A DNA stretch of 64,000 bases, from assembly GCA_002419055.1 (NCBI GenBank), contig DIFI01000009.1, positions 1 through 64,000 of the forward strand, given 5' to 3'. A program made the position numbers and the translations under genes. The notes beneath the pieces are model-generated. The model was given only the letters and a program-made list of their open reading frames with translations. It made no database searches and had not been told where the DNA came from. This document shows, one piece after another, positions 23,493-32,068 of the stretch (positions within the stretch are counted from its first letter, which is position 1; each line of letters starts with the position of its first letter). The stretch is from Peptococcaceae bacterium UBA5752. Its GTDB lineage: Bacteria; Bacillota; Dehalobacteriia; UBA4068.

Positions 23493-26216
23493 ATGGATAA
23501 ATTTAAGCATGAGGGAAATTTGCACGATGAAAAATGGCATAGTTTGGAAGAAGAAAATATTTTAAAAGAATTGGTAAGCAGCAGGGAAGGGCTTGATTCG
23601 ACCGAAGCGGCAAAGCGACTTGTGATTTACGGTCCAAATGCTTTACCGCTTAAAAAACCGCCTACAATTTGGATGATTTTATTGCATCAAATCAAGAATC
23701 CGCTGATCTTTATTCTGATCGCGGCTGCGATAGCTTCTCTGACAATAGGGGAAATGACCGATGCATTTTTCATTTTGGTTGTTATTGCTCTGAATAGTGT
23801 ATTAGGAGCATATCAAGAATATAATGCTGAAAAAAGCGCGGCTAGTTTGCATAACCTGCTGAAAATTAAAGCCAGGGGTCGGCGTGACGGTAAAGAAATA
23901 GAGCTCCTCTCCGAGAATATTGTTCCGGGTGATATTGTGCTGTTGGAATCAGGTTATAAGGTTCCGGCAGATATCCGTCTTCTCAATACTAATAATTTAT
24001 CTTCGGATGAAAGCTTTTTAACCGGCGAATCGATAGCCGCTGTCAAAATGGCAGGGATACTTCCATTATCCACAATGGTCAGTGAACGTAAAAACATTGC
24101 TTTTGCCGGTTCTAGCATTACATCAGGCCGTGGAATAGGTATTGTTGTAAGCACCGGAATCAATACTGAAGTCGGCAAGATTGCCGAGAATGTCAACGAA
24201 TCTAAAAGTGCTAAGCCGCCTTTGGTTATTCGCATGGAGCGGTTTACCAAACAAATAAGCATTCTGGTAGTCGTTATTAGTGTTTTATTGGCGATTATGA
24301 TGCGCTTTCAGGGATACGATGCAGCTTCAATCTTTTTCTTTATTGTTGCCCTTGCCGTATCGGCAATACCGGAAGGACTACCGGTCGCACTTACCGTTGC
24401 ACTATCTGTCGCGGTATCCAGGATGTCCAAACGCAATGTTATTGTGAGGAAACTGCCCGCAGTGGAAAGTCTGGGCAGTTGTACCGTAATTGCCAGTGAT
24501 AAAACGGGTACTCTGACCGTTAATCAGCAGACCGCCCGTCAGGTATGGCTGGAGAGCGGACAGCTTTTCAATATTTCCGGTCAGGGGTACAACGGTGAGG
24601 GAGAGTTTACGGAATCAACAGGCAAGCCTCTTTCGGATGAAATGAGAACAGACCTTCTAAAGTTAAGTGAGTTGGCTGTTTTAGCAAATGAAGGTTCACT
24701 CGCCCAAGAAAACGGAGAATGGGTATATTACGGAGATGCGATGGATATTGCTTTTCTAGCTATGAGTTATAAATTAGGCCTGAGCCCTGAGGAAGTAAAG
24801 GCGAAGAACCGGCCGGTTGGAATGATTCCCTATGAATCTGAAAGGAGATACTCGGCAACATTTTATAATCATTACGGAATTACTTCTGTGTCAGTAAAAG
24901 GTGCTGTAGAAACCATCCTGGATTACTGCAAGCTTACGCAATCCTGGAGTGTTCAGAGCAACTTTAGGTGGAAACAAATTGAAAAACAGGCTGAAACGAT
25001 GGCCAATCAGGGGTACAGAGTGCTGGCGGTTGCCGGCGGGATATGTCCAAATTTCAAGAATAAAGAAAGCTACGGAGATGAAGATTTACCGGAACTGGTT
25101 TTTCATGGTCTGGTTGGATTTATTGACCCTTTGCGGCCGGAGGCAATTGTTTCCGTAAACCGATGCAAAGCTGCAGGCATAAAAGTAATTATGATTACTG
25201 GCGATCATCCCGGTACCGCTCTCGCCATAGCGAGAGAACTAGGGATATCGGATAAGGATGAGCAAGTTGTTACAGGATTTCAGTTAAGTGAATCCGGGTC
25301 ACCGGATAGTCCACTCTTTGGAAGATTGGTTTCTTCCACTCATGTATTTGCCAGAGTGTCTCCGTCTCAAAAGCTGGAAATTGTGGAATCCTTAATCAAC
25401 CAAGGAGAATTCGTAGCGGTCACAGGGGACGGGGTAAACGACGCTCCTGCTTTGCGCCGGGCAAACATTGGCGTAGCGATGGGTTCCGGCACTGATGTGG
25501 CTAAAGAAATCAGTTCGATGATTGTCACCGACGATAACTTTGCTTCCATTGTATCCGGTGTTGAAGAAGGAAGGTTTGCTTACGATAATGTACGCAAGGT
25601 GATCTACTTGCTGATATCTACAGGGGCTGCCGAAGTTGCACTATTCGTGGCTTCCATAGTTGCAGGCCTGCCCTTACCGCTTTTGGCCGTACAACTGCTC
25701 TGGCTGAATCTTGTGACCAATGGAATTCAGGACGTTGCTCTTGCTTTTGAAGGCGGAGAACCGGGAGCTATGCAACGCAAACCCAGAAAACCCAAAGAGA
25801 AAATATTTAATCCCCAGATGATCAGCCAAACAATCATTTCCGGGCTGATAATGGGTGTAATCGCTTTTGTATTTTGGTTCTTCCTCGTAGAAATACAAAT
25901 GATGGATGAAACCCATGCCCGCAATATTATTCTCCTGCTCATGGTTTTACTGCAGAATGTCCATGTATTTAACTGTCGTTCGGAATTATCTTCGGCTTTC
26001 CGGGTGCCGCTCAGCCGGAACTATCTTCTGGTTGTCGGCGTGCTGTTAGCCCAAGGACTCCATATTTTAAGTATGCATTTTCCCTTTATGCAGAATGTTT
26101 TGCGGGTAGAACCCATTACCCCTTTCGAATGGCTGGAAGTATTTGTTCTTGCGCTTCCCCTTATTGTTGTGATGGAGATTTACAAGATCATTAATAAAGC
26201 TATTATTAAGAGGTGA
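23493..26216 (+). CDS. P-type cation-transporting ATPase
   Basis: A 907-residue P2-type ATPase. It has the N-terminal cation ATPase domain, actuator loop TGES (about 177-180), PEGLP in segment 4 (303-307), phosphorylated aspartate D336 in SDKTGT, MITGDHPGT and TGDGVNDAP, with ten membrane segments. Segment 6 reads WLNLVTNGIQDVALAFE, where SERCA-type calcium pumps have NLVTDGLPA, so the ion (Ca2+, Mg2+, Na+ or K+) is uncertain. ATG 23493 follows AAAAGGAAAC. It lies between two methyltransferase 3'-end scars and two sets of degenerate repeats, so it looks like cargo acquired by recombination. Confidence 0.9.
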   Translation: MDKFKHEGNLHDEKWHSLEEENILKELVSSREGLDSTEAAKRLVIYGPNALPLKKPPTIWMILLHQIKNPLIFILIAAAIASLTIGEMTDAFFILVVIALNSVLGAYQEYNAEKSAASLHNLLKIKARGRRDGKEIELLSENIVPGDIVLLESGYKVPADIRLLNTNNLSSDESFLTGESIAAVKMAGILPLSTMVSERKNIAFAGSSITSGRGIGIVVSTGINTEVGKIAENVNESKSAKPPLVIRMERFTKQISILVVVISVLLAIMMRFQGYDAASIFFFIVALAVSAIPEGLPVALTVALSVAVSRMSKRNVIVRKLPAVESLGSCTVIASDKTGTLTVNQQTARQVWLESGQLFNISGQGYNGEGEFTESTGKPLSDEMRTDLLKLSELAVLANEGSLAQENGEWVYYGDAMDIAFLAMSYKLGLSPEEVKAKNRPVGMIPYESERRYSATFYNHYGITSVSVKGAVETILDYCKLTQSWSVQSNFRWKQIEKQAETMANQGYRVLAVAGGICPNFKNKESYGDEDLPELVFHGLVGFIDPLRPEAIVSVNRCKAAGIKVIMITGDHPGTALAIARELGISDKDEQVVTGFQLSESGSPDSPLFGRLVSSTHVFARVSPSQKLEIVESLINQGEFVAVTGDGVNDAPALRRANIGVAMGSGTDVAKEISSMIVTDDNFASIVSGVEEGRFAYDNVRKVIYLLISTGAAEVALFVASIVAGLPLPLLAVQLLWLNLVTNGIQDVALAFEGGEPGAMQRKPRKPKEKIFNPQMISQTIISGLIMGVIAFVFWFFLVEIQMMDETHARNIILLLMVLLQNVHVFNCRSELSSAFRVPLSRNYLLVVGVLLAQGLHILSMHFPFMQNVLRVEPITPFEWLEVFVLALPLIVVMEIYKIINKAIIKR

Positions 26217-26290
26217 TGAAGAATTGGACACGGTATGAAGCACCGGAGGATTAAAGATTGACTTTTTTCCAAAAACAGTGAAACAATAAT

Positions 26291-26359
26291 ATTGTGGATA
26301 TGTTTCCGCAAACAAGCCACGTTGAGACGGTAGTATTGATGTCAAGGGTAAAAGACTGA
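26291..26359 (+). pseudogene. Leftover 3' end of an RlmD/RumA-type methyltransferase gene, copy 2
   Basis: Codons read IVDMFPQTSHVETVVLMSR then VKD-stop with no interruption: the intact C-terminus of an rRNA uracil-C5 methyltransferase without its body. It matches copy 1 at 22960, so the ATPase gene lies between the two. The remaining part of the 451-base gap holds the degenerate repeats listed next. Confidence 0.8.
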
Positions 26360-26474
26360 ATGTACGGAAAGCCCAGTAAATAAGCCATTTCTGTGATTTT
26401 GCAGTTTTCAAACTGTACACTAAGAACAGTTTTTACCCGTGCATGGGAACCAGTCTATCGGTTCAGTTTCCGTT

Positions 26475-26570
26475 GGCGAGAGAACAGGATTGATAACGGG
26501 TTTTCACGACAGGACAGAATAGATGTTTTGCGTTTTTGGGGCTTGGTGAGAGTACAGGATTGATGTTTTT
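26475..26570 (+). repeat. Degenerate repeats related to those at 23143
   Basis: GGCGAGAGAACAGGATTGAT, ACGACAGGACAGAATAGATG and GGTGAGAGTACAGGATTGAT recur at spacings of 31 and 39 bases. They resemble the 30-base units on the other side of the ATPase. Confidence 0.55.
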
Positions 26571-26667
26571 CGAATTTTGACGTATGCGTGGAAACAGGGC
26601 GAAATGTTAGATTATTTTTGAGGACAAAGCAGTTATTGAGTAAAATATCGGAAGGGGATTCTTATAA

Positions 26668-28035
26668 ATGGATAAAAGGATAGAGATTAATACTGCCATA
26701 TTTCCAATGATAATGACGTTAGCATTTGGGAAACCTATTCAGAAAAATGATGCCAATAAAAGTGTAGAGATTTCTCCTTCAGAGGAATTTATAGCAGATA
26801 TAAAAATAGATTTACCAAGGGGTACATACTTACTTTACCTGCAAAATGTTGCTATTAAAAACGAATTGGAACGCCGCTTGCTGGAACAATATGCTTGTGG
26901 AATGACATTTACAGATGAGGATTATCAAAATTTGCTAGGTCTTATGATGACATCTACTAATCGTAATTGGAATCAATCTATAAATCAGGGAGATATACTG
27001 ACTCCATTTGGTGTAGAAGTCAGAAAAGACGATTTAGGAAATCAACAATTTGCATTAATTGAAGATGCTATTCCCTCAATTAAAGTAGAAACTTGGGAAT
27101 GTATAATCATAGACATGTTGAAAGAATCAGCGCTAGATATTATTAGTTGCTTTGACTTCAATAAAACCTTTATTAGAAAGAATCCTACTAGTGAAGATAC
27201 GAAAGATATTTTATATTCTTTAAATGCATGGAAATTTAGTGCGGATATTGGGGAGCAAAGTTTAAGTACGGCTCTTAGGTCCGCTTTTATGTTTACGTTA
27301 GTCGGTTATTACTTTGGCGATTTAAAAGATCAGTATTCATGCTTTCAAGATTTTTTTGATGTGGAATTTTATAAAAGGGTATCTTTGATATTTGGCATGT
27401 GGTCCGCAAGAGGTACAGATGAAATAGTAAATTACGTTCCCCTGTATGAAAGTTTCCACAATCTTGATGGAATGGGCAAAGATAATCTTATAAAGATTAT
27501 TAAAGCAATACTAGACAATGATAATGTTGCTTTTGATGAAAAGCAGACTTTGAAAAATCGTTTAATTGAAGGTGCTGGTACTTTTCATAATAACATAAGC
27601 AGTTCAGATGTAACACTAGAGCAAAATCTTATTAAGCCAGCAGTTAACTTTGTTTTGTTACGCGAAAAAGCAAAGGAAACATTGGTTTCTGCCCAGATAC
27701 TGTGTAATGACGGCAAATATATGGATTGTGCAAGTCGGTGTTATTATGCGATGATGTTTTCTTTAAAGGCACTTTTGGAGAATAAAGGGCAATTGGCAGC
27801 CTGGAAAGCAAATGAGCTTAAAGAACGCGAAACACATAATTCTCTTGAAAATGGGTTAAGCAATCTGGTTACTCAAGGAATTTTAGATGCAACAGATGAG
27901 GCTGCGTTCGATTACGTAAAAGATCAAAGGTGGAAATGTGATTATTCGTTATATAAATTCGAAAAAGCGGATGCCGAAAATTGTTTAAAAAAGGCAGAAG
28001 AATTTTATTCTAAGGTTAACAGAATAACTGAATAA
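26668..28035 (+). CDS. Unrecognised protein with a C-terminal HEPN-like region
   Basis: A 455-residue protein with low-GC codon use. The first 320 or so residues match nothing I recognise. Residues about 330-450 look like a HEPN helical bundle: LREKAKETLVSAQILCNDG, then MDCASRCYYAMMFSLKALL (compare the common CYYAMxxxxKALL core), then ERETHNSLENGL and a final YSLYKFEKADAENCL. HEPN proteins are often RNases in toxin-antitoxin, abortive-infection or CRISPR-linked systems. The canonical R-x4-6-H site is not clear here, since only R-x2-H is present. ATG 26668 follows GGAAGGGG. It stands alone between the ATPase and the prophage and shares a bidirectional terminator with the recombinase. Confidence 0.5.
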   Translation: MDKRIEINTAIFPMIMTLAFGKPIQKNDANKSVEISPSEEFIADIKIDLPRGTYLLYLQNVAIKNELERRLLEQYACGMTFTDEDYQNLLGLMMTSTNRNWNQSINQGDILTPFGVEVRKDDLGNQQFALIEDAIPSIKVETWECIIIDMLKESALDIISCFDFNKTFIRKNPTSEDTKDILYSLNAWKFSADIGEQSLSTALRSAFMFTLVGYYFGDLKDQYSCFQDFFDVEFYKRVSLIFGMWSARGTDEIVNYVPLYESFHNLDGMGKDNLIKIIKAILDNDNVAFDEKQTLKNRLIEGAGTFHNNISSSDVTLEQNLIKPAVNFVLLREKAKETLVSAQILCNDGKYMDCASRCYYAMMFSLKALLENKGQLAAWKANELKERETHNSLENGLSNLVTQGILDATDEAAFDYVKDQRWKCDYSLYKFEKADAENCLKKAEEFYSKVNRITE

Positions 28036-28046
28036 GATTTCACAAA

Positions 28047-28089
28047 AAAGACAAGGTATTTCTTCATACGCAAGAGATACCTTGTCTTT
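28047..28089. terminator. Bidirectional terminator at the prophage edge
   Basis: AAAGACAAGGTAT and ATACCTTGTCTTT form a perfect 13-base stem with A runs on one side and T on the other. It serves the converging HEPN-like and recombinase genes. Base composition changes sharply to higher GC just after it. Confidence 0.85.
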
Positions 28090-28093
28090 ACTA

Positions 28094-29650
28094 TTATTCC
28101 ACATCCACCGTCACGCCGGACTTGAATTCCACCGCGAATTTATCCTCGTAGATAGTGACTTTTTCAATCAATCGCCGGACAAGCGGCTCGTCGTATTCGG
28201 TCAGGGCGGTGGGCTGTTCCCGCAGGAAGGTGCCCATGTCGGCGATGCGCTTTTTCTGCTCGTCCCGCCCGGCGCTTTCCAGTTGAATCTTCTGCTTATC
28301 CTCGCGCAAGCGGTAAATTTCCTCGGCGACGTCCTCATAGTCGGCTCGAGCGCCGGTACGCTTCAAAAGCTCCTCCTGCAATTCAACTAGCCGCTTGTCA
28401 ATTTCGGTAAGGGGCTGGCCTTTTTCGGATTCCAAAACAGCTTCGATGTTACTTTGCAGGGTGGCGAGGAAGGTATCCTTGTCACACCATGCCTGATTGA
28501 TAGCGGCAACCAGCACTTGCTCAATCTGGCTCTCCTGCACAGTGCGGGCGTCGCAGAACAGCCCCGTATTTTCAAGTCGGCTGATACACCGCCAGACGAT
28601 GGACTTCTTGCCACGGTTGTACCAATGAATCCTGCGGTAAAACTCTCCGCAGCAACCGCAGAAAACGATGTTCGACAGGCAGTGGCTGCTGCTGAAGACT
28701 CGGTTCTTCCCATTGGGGCTGGTGTGGACGATACGACGGCGGACGAGTTCCTCCTGCACCTGCATGAAAATTTCACGCGGAATGATGGCTTCGTGGCTGT
28801 TTTCCACGTAATACTGTGGAACAAGACCGTTGTTTTTGACCCGTTGTTTGGTGAGGAAGTCTATGGTGTAGGTTTTCTGAAGGAGGGCATCCCCGATATA
28901 TTTTTCATTCCGAAGAATTATGCTGATATTGCTGGTATGCCACTTTTCTCGACCCGCACCGTTCAAGATGCCGTCCGCTTCCAGCCCACGAGCGATTTTC
29001 AGCATACTTGCGCCTTCAAGGTATTCCCGGTAGATGCGCTTGACGATTTCGGCTTCCTCTGGTACGACCACAAGGTGTTTGTTTTCGTCCTTGGCATAGC
29101 CGAGGAACCAATTGCAGTTGACCTGAATTTCACCCTGTTGGTAGCGGTACTGCAATCCCAGCTTGACGTTCTGGCTCAAAGATTGACTTTCCTGCTGGGC
29201 GAGGGACGCCATAATCGTGAGCATGACCTCGCCTTTGGAATCCATGGTGTTGATGTTTTCCTTTTCAAAGTAAACGGGAATGCTTTTTTCTTTCAGCTGG
29301 CGGATATATTTTAGGCAGTCCAGAGTGTTACGGGCAAACCGGCTGATGGATTTCGTGATAATCATATCGATACTGCCCGTCATGCACTCGTCAATCATGC
29401 GGTTGAATTCCTCACGCTTTTTCGTATTGGTGCCGGATATGCCGTCGTCCGCGAAAATCCCCGCCAGTTTCCAGTCGGGATGGCCATTGATATAATTGGT
29501 GTAATGTTCAATCTGGGCGTCATAGCTGGTGGCCTGTTCGTCGCTGTCTGTGGACACACGGCAGTAGGCCGCAACCCGCAGCTTTGGGTTTTCCTCATCC
29601 TTGTTCGCGGAACCGGCATTTTTTCTCGCCGGAAGCACGGTGATACTCAT
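28094..29650 (-). CDS. Large serine recombinase 2
   Basis: A 518-residue large serine recombinase: resolvase domain with the catalytic serine in AAYCRVSTD and SRFARN, then the recombinase domain (GYAKDENKHLVVVPEEAEIVKRIY), a zinc ribbon starting CGCCGEF, and a C-terminal coiled coil. ATG 29650 is preferred to 29668 because AGGATGG precedes it; it starts one base after the stop of the middle gene. Such enzymes integrate and excise phages between attP and attB. It is the last gene of the prophage on this side. The cassette with two partners suggests joint action or sequential acquisition. Confidence 0.88.
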   Translation of the reverse strand: MSITVLPARKNAGSANKDEENPKLRVAAYCRVSTDSDEQATSYDAQIEHYTNYINGHPDWKLAGIFADDGISGTNTKKREEFNRMIDECMTGSIDMIITKSISRFARNTLDCLKYIRQLKEKSIPVYFEKENINTMDSKGEVMLTIMASLAQQESQSLSQNVKLGLQYRYQQGEIQVNCNWFLGYAKDENKHLVVVPEEAEIVKRIYREYLEGASMLKIARGLEADGILNGAGREKWHTSNISIILRNEKYIGDALLQKTYTIDFLTKQRVKNNGLVPQYYVENSHEAIIPREIFMQVQEELVRRRIVHTSPNGKNRVFSSSHCLSNIVFCGCCGEFYRRIHWYNRGKKSIVWRCISRLENTGLFCDARTVQESQIEQVLVAAINQAWCDKDTFLATLQSNIEAVLESEKGQPLTEIDKRLVELQEELLKRTGARADYEDVAEEIYRLREDKQKIQLESAGRDEQKKRIADMGTFLREQPTALTEYDEPLVRRLIEKVTIYEDKFAVEFKSGVTVDVE

Positions 29651-29651
29651 C

Positions 29652-30080
29652 TTAGGTTCCATCCTCAAGCACCTCCGTCTCTATTAGGCTGTAGGCGTAC
29701 TCCGCCTGCATAAACGGGTCGTCGAACTGCTCCGTCCCTTCGCACAGGCGAAAGGCGGTGGGAAAGACGACCTCTTTTTCTTCTTTCGGTTCCCAGACAC
29801 GGCCGAGCTTTTCAGCCCGCCGGACGCGCTCCGTTTCGACAGCCGCAAAGGTGTTTGGGTCAATAATTGCCGGGTAATACGCATCGCCGAGGTAGCGAGT
29901 GTTATGAAGCATTCTGGCGATTCCAGCATGAAATGCTTTGATGCCGGCTTTCTGAGCGGCGGTTGCCAAGGCATCGCCGGTAAGATAGGAACGAAAGATC
30001 GTCCTTACCTGCTCGGCGGCTTTTTCATCCAGCACAGCCTGACCGTTTTCTATCCGATAACCATAGGGTGTGTGCTCCAT
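29652..30080 (-). CDS. Recombinase-domain protein lacking the catalytic domain
   Basis: A 142-residue protein comprising only the DNA-binding 'recombinase' domain: PYGYRIENGQAVLDEKAAEQVRTIFR, then MLHNTRYLGDAYYPAIIDPNTFAAV. The resolvase domain and zinc ribbon are absent. The start ATG follows the TGA of recombinase 1 directly and its stop is one base from recombinase 2, so all three are translationally coupled. It may assist DNA binding or synapsis, or set directionality; this is inference. It is not simply a broken fragment, because it has its own start and fits the operon. Confidence 0.75.
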   Translation of the reverse strand: MEHTPYGYRIENGQAVLDEKAAEQVRTIFRSYLTGDALATAAQKAGIKAFHAGIARMLHNTRYLGDAYYPAIIDPNTFAAVETERVRRAEKLGRVWEPKEEKEVVFPTAFRLCEGTEQFDDPFMQAEYAYSLIETEVLEDGT

Positions 30081-31643
30081 TCAAATCACCAGCCTTTCCT
30101 TGAGTGTAATGCCGCATTTAAGCTCAAACCCGATTTCGGTTCGGGAATACACATGAATCCGCTCTACGAAGCGGGTAAACAGTTCCCCGTCAAAGCCCTT
30201 CAGCAGTGTGGCCTTGGTGGCGTACTGCAAAATCGCACTAACTTCACTCAGGCTTCGGCTGTCGCTGTTCATAAATCGGAGGAGTGACTCCTTTTGCCTC
30301 TGTATCAGCTCGGCTTCCTGCAGAAGCTCGTTGTTCCCCTTATTGTAAACGGCAGGCTCCAGGTAGCCTTTGGTGAGAAGCCCCACCAGCACCTTTCGCT
30401 GTTCCGTGTTATCCTCGAGTTTTTTATCAAGCTCCCCAATACTTTTCAGGCTGGAGTCGGAATTTATCCCGCGCAGGCTGACAAGCAGGGGTCTGAGTAC
30501 CGTCTGATGCCCGAAAATGAGCTTATTCATCATCGTGACAAACGCGACCTCTAAAGCGGAGTCTGGGATGTATTTCACCGGGCACTCAGCAATATCCGCG
30601 AGATGTGTGGTACAGCACCACGCGATTCTGTGTTTTCCGCTGGCATGGATACGGTGCTTGAAGGTGCCGCCACAGTTGCCGCAGATGATTTTTCCCGAAA
30701 AGGGGTAGCGGTTCTGGCTCTTGCCGTCGCGTTTTTCGATGCCCTTTTCTCTGGCGCGCTGGGCGATGACAGCCTGCGCCGCTTCAAAGTCCTCGCGGCT
30801 GACAATCGGCTCGTGGTGGTTCTGGATAAGGTACTGTTCCTTTTCGCCGTTGTTGCGGCGGTGGTTAAAGTGCTCATCGGTGTAGGTTTTCTGAAACAGA
30901 GCATCACCGATGTATTTTTCGTTATAAGCCATCCCCCGGATCGTTGACGACTTCCACTGACCGCCCAGCTTGCCCTTAAGGCCGCGAAGGTTCAGTTCCT
31001 TTGCAACCTTACCGCACCCCTTGCCGGATAGGATTTCAGCAAAGATGAAACGGACTATATCCGCTTCGGCTTCGTTTATCACAAGCTTTCCATCCAAAGA
31101 GTCATATCCGTAGGGTGGGCAAGATATTTTGTAGGTTCCGTTTTGGAAACGGCGCCTGACCGACCATTTGTTGTTTTCGGCAATGGACACCGACTCGTTT
31201 TCGGCCAGTCCACTTAGGATTGAGAGCATGAGTTCGTTTTCCATTTCCCCGGTGTTGATGTTTTCCTTCTCGAAGAAAATGAAAATACCGAGATTCTGCA
31301 GCTTTCGCACCAGCTCCAAGCAGTCCGCTGTGTTTCGAGCAAAGCGGCTGATGGACTTCGTGACAATAAAGTCGATGTTCCCATTTTCGCAGTCGGCGAT
31401 CATCCGAAGGAGTTCGCGTCGCTTTTCAGTTTTCGTGCCCGAGATACCCTCGTCGTAATAAATGCCCGCGTATTCCCATTCCGGATTTGCCCGGATGGAA
31501 GTTTCATAGTGCTTGATTTGTGTCTCCAGGCTTTCCAGCTGCCCATCGGTATCTGTGGAGACACGGCAGTAAGCCGCGACACGCAGCTTCGGCTTTTCAG
31601 ATGAAGCCGTCGCATTGGGCATGATTTTCGTTACTTTTTTCAA
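30081..31643 (-). CDS. Large serine recombinase 1
   Basis: A 520-residue large serine recombinase with AAYCRVSTD (catalytic serine), DEGISGT, KSISRFARNT, the recombinase domain (CPPYGYDSLDGKLVINEAEAD), and the zinc-ribbon cysteines CGNCGG and later CC/C. It is related to recombinase 2 but clearly distinct. It follows the SHOCT gene by 23 bases with AAGGAGGTGAC before its start and stops directly at the middle gene's ATG. Its position at the lysis end of the prophage is common for phage integrase modules of gut Firmicutes. Confidence 0.88.
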   Translation of the reverse strand: MKKVTKIMPNATASSEKPKLRVAAYCRVSTDTDGQLESLETQIKHYETSIRANPEWEYAGIYYDEGISGTKTEKRRELLRMIADCENGNIDFIVTKSISRFARNTADCLELVRKLQNLGIFIFFEKENINTGEMENELMLSILSGLAENESVSIAENNKWSVRRRFQNGTYKISCPPYGYDSLDGKLVINEAEADIVRFIFAEILSGKGCGKVAKELNLRGLKGKLGGQWKSSTIRGMAYNEKYIGDALFQKTYTDEHFNHRRNNGEKEQYLIQNHHEPIVSREDFEAAQAVIAQRAREKGIEKRDGKSQNRYPFSGKIICGNCGGTFKHRIHASGKHRIAWCCTTHLADIAECPVKYIPDSALEVAFVTMMNKLIFGHQTVLRPLLVSLRGINSDSSLKSIGELDKKLEDNTEQRKVLVGLLTKGYLEPAVYNKGNNELLQEAELIQRQKESLLRFMNSDSRSLSEVSAILQYATKATLLKGFDGELFTRFVERIHVYSRTEIGFELKCGITLKERLVI

Positions 31644-31666
31644 TTTGTCACCTCCTTGTCAGCATG

Positions 31667-31915
31667 TCATGTTAACTCTGAATGCGAGTTATAGCAACGG
31701 CTTTTTGGCATAATTCCAGCCAGCATGGGAGAGAAAGATTCGCGGTTTAGCGCGGTTATCTTGTCGAATTCCGACAATGAAATCAGTCCCTTATCCAGCA
31801 TGTCTTCGAGTATTTGCTGTGCCCTTACATAGTCAACTTCCCGCCGCAGTTGTTCCTGCGAAACAGGTTTCTTTTCAAGGGTAACTTCCGGTACTGCGTC
31901 AATTATATTGGCCAT
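31667..31915 (-). CDS. SHOCT-domain protein
   Basis: An 82-residue protein with the short C-terminal (SHOCT) helix pair: AQQILEDMLDKGLISLSEFDKIT followed by ESFSP. ATG 31915 (MANIIDAVPEV) has GGAGGA upstream and is preferred to 31951. Small SHOCT proteins commonly precede serine recombinase genes in Firmicute elements. The role is unknown; association with recombination or oligomerisation is inferred from position. Confidence 0.7.
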   Translation of the reverse strand: MANIIDAVPEVTLEKKPVSQEQLRREVDYVRAQQILEDMLDKGLISLSEFDKITALNRESFSPMLAGIMPKSRCYNSHSELT

Positions 31916-31994
31916 GTACTGCTTCCTCCAGTCCGAGGCTTCTGTCCTCACTACTCACTGGAAGATTTCAGGCCACTTGGACGAAAAATGAGCA

Positions 31995-32035
31995 AAAAAA
32001 TATAGCCCACCGAAGAAAAATTCCTCGATGGGCTT
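31995..32035 (-). terminator. Terminator after the amidase gene
   Basis: On the minus strand AAGCCCATCGA and TTCGGTGGGCT form a stem, followed by ATATTTTTTT. It ends the late (lysis) transcript before the recombinase cassette. Confidence 0.8.
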
Positions 32036-32068
32036 AAAAACTTGTGGCTATTTGTATTAAAAATCTTG

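Noticed and set aside
26220..26660. Complete insertion sequence between the ATPase and HEPN-like gene
   Set aside because: Only a methyltransferase 3' end and degenerate repeats are seen; no transposase frame or terminal inverted repeats could be defined.
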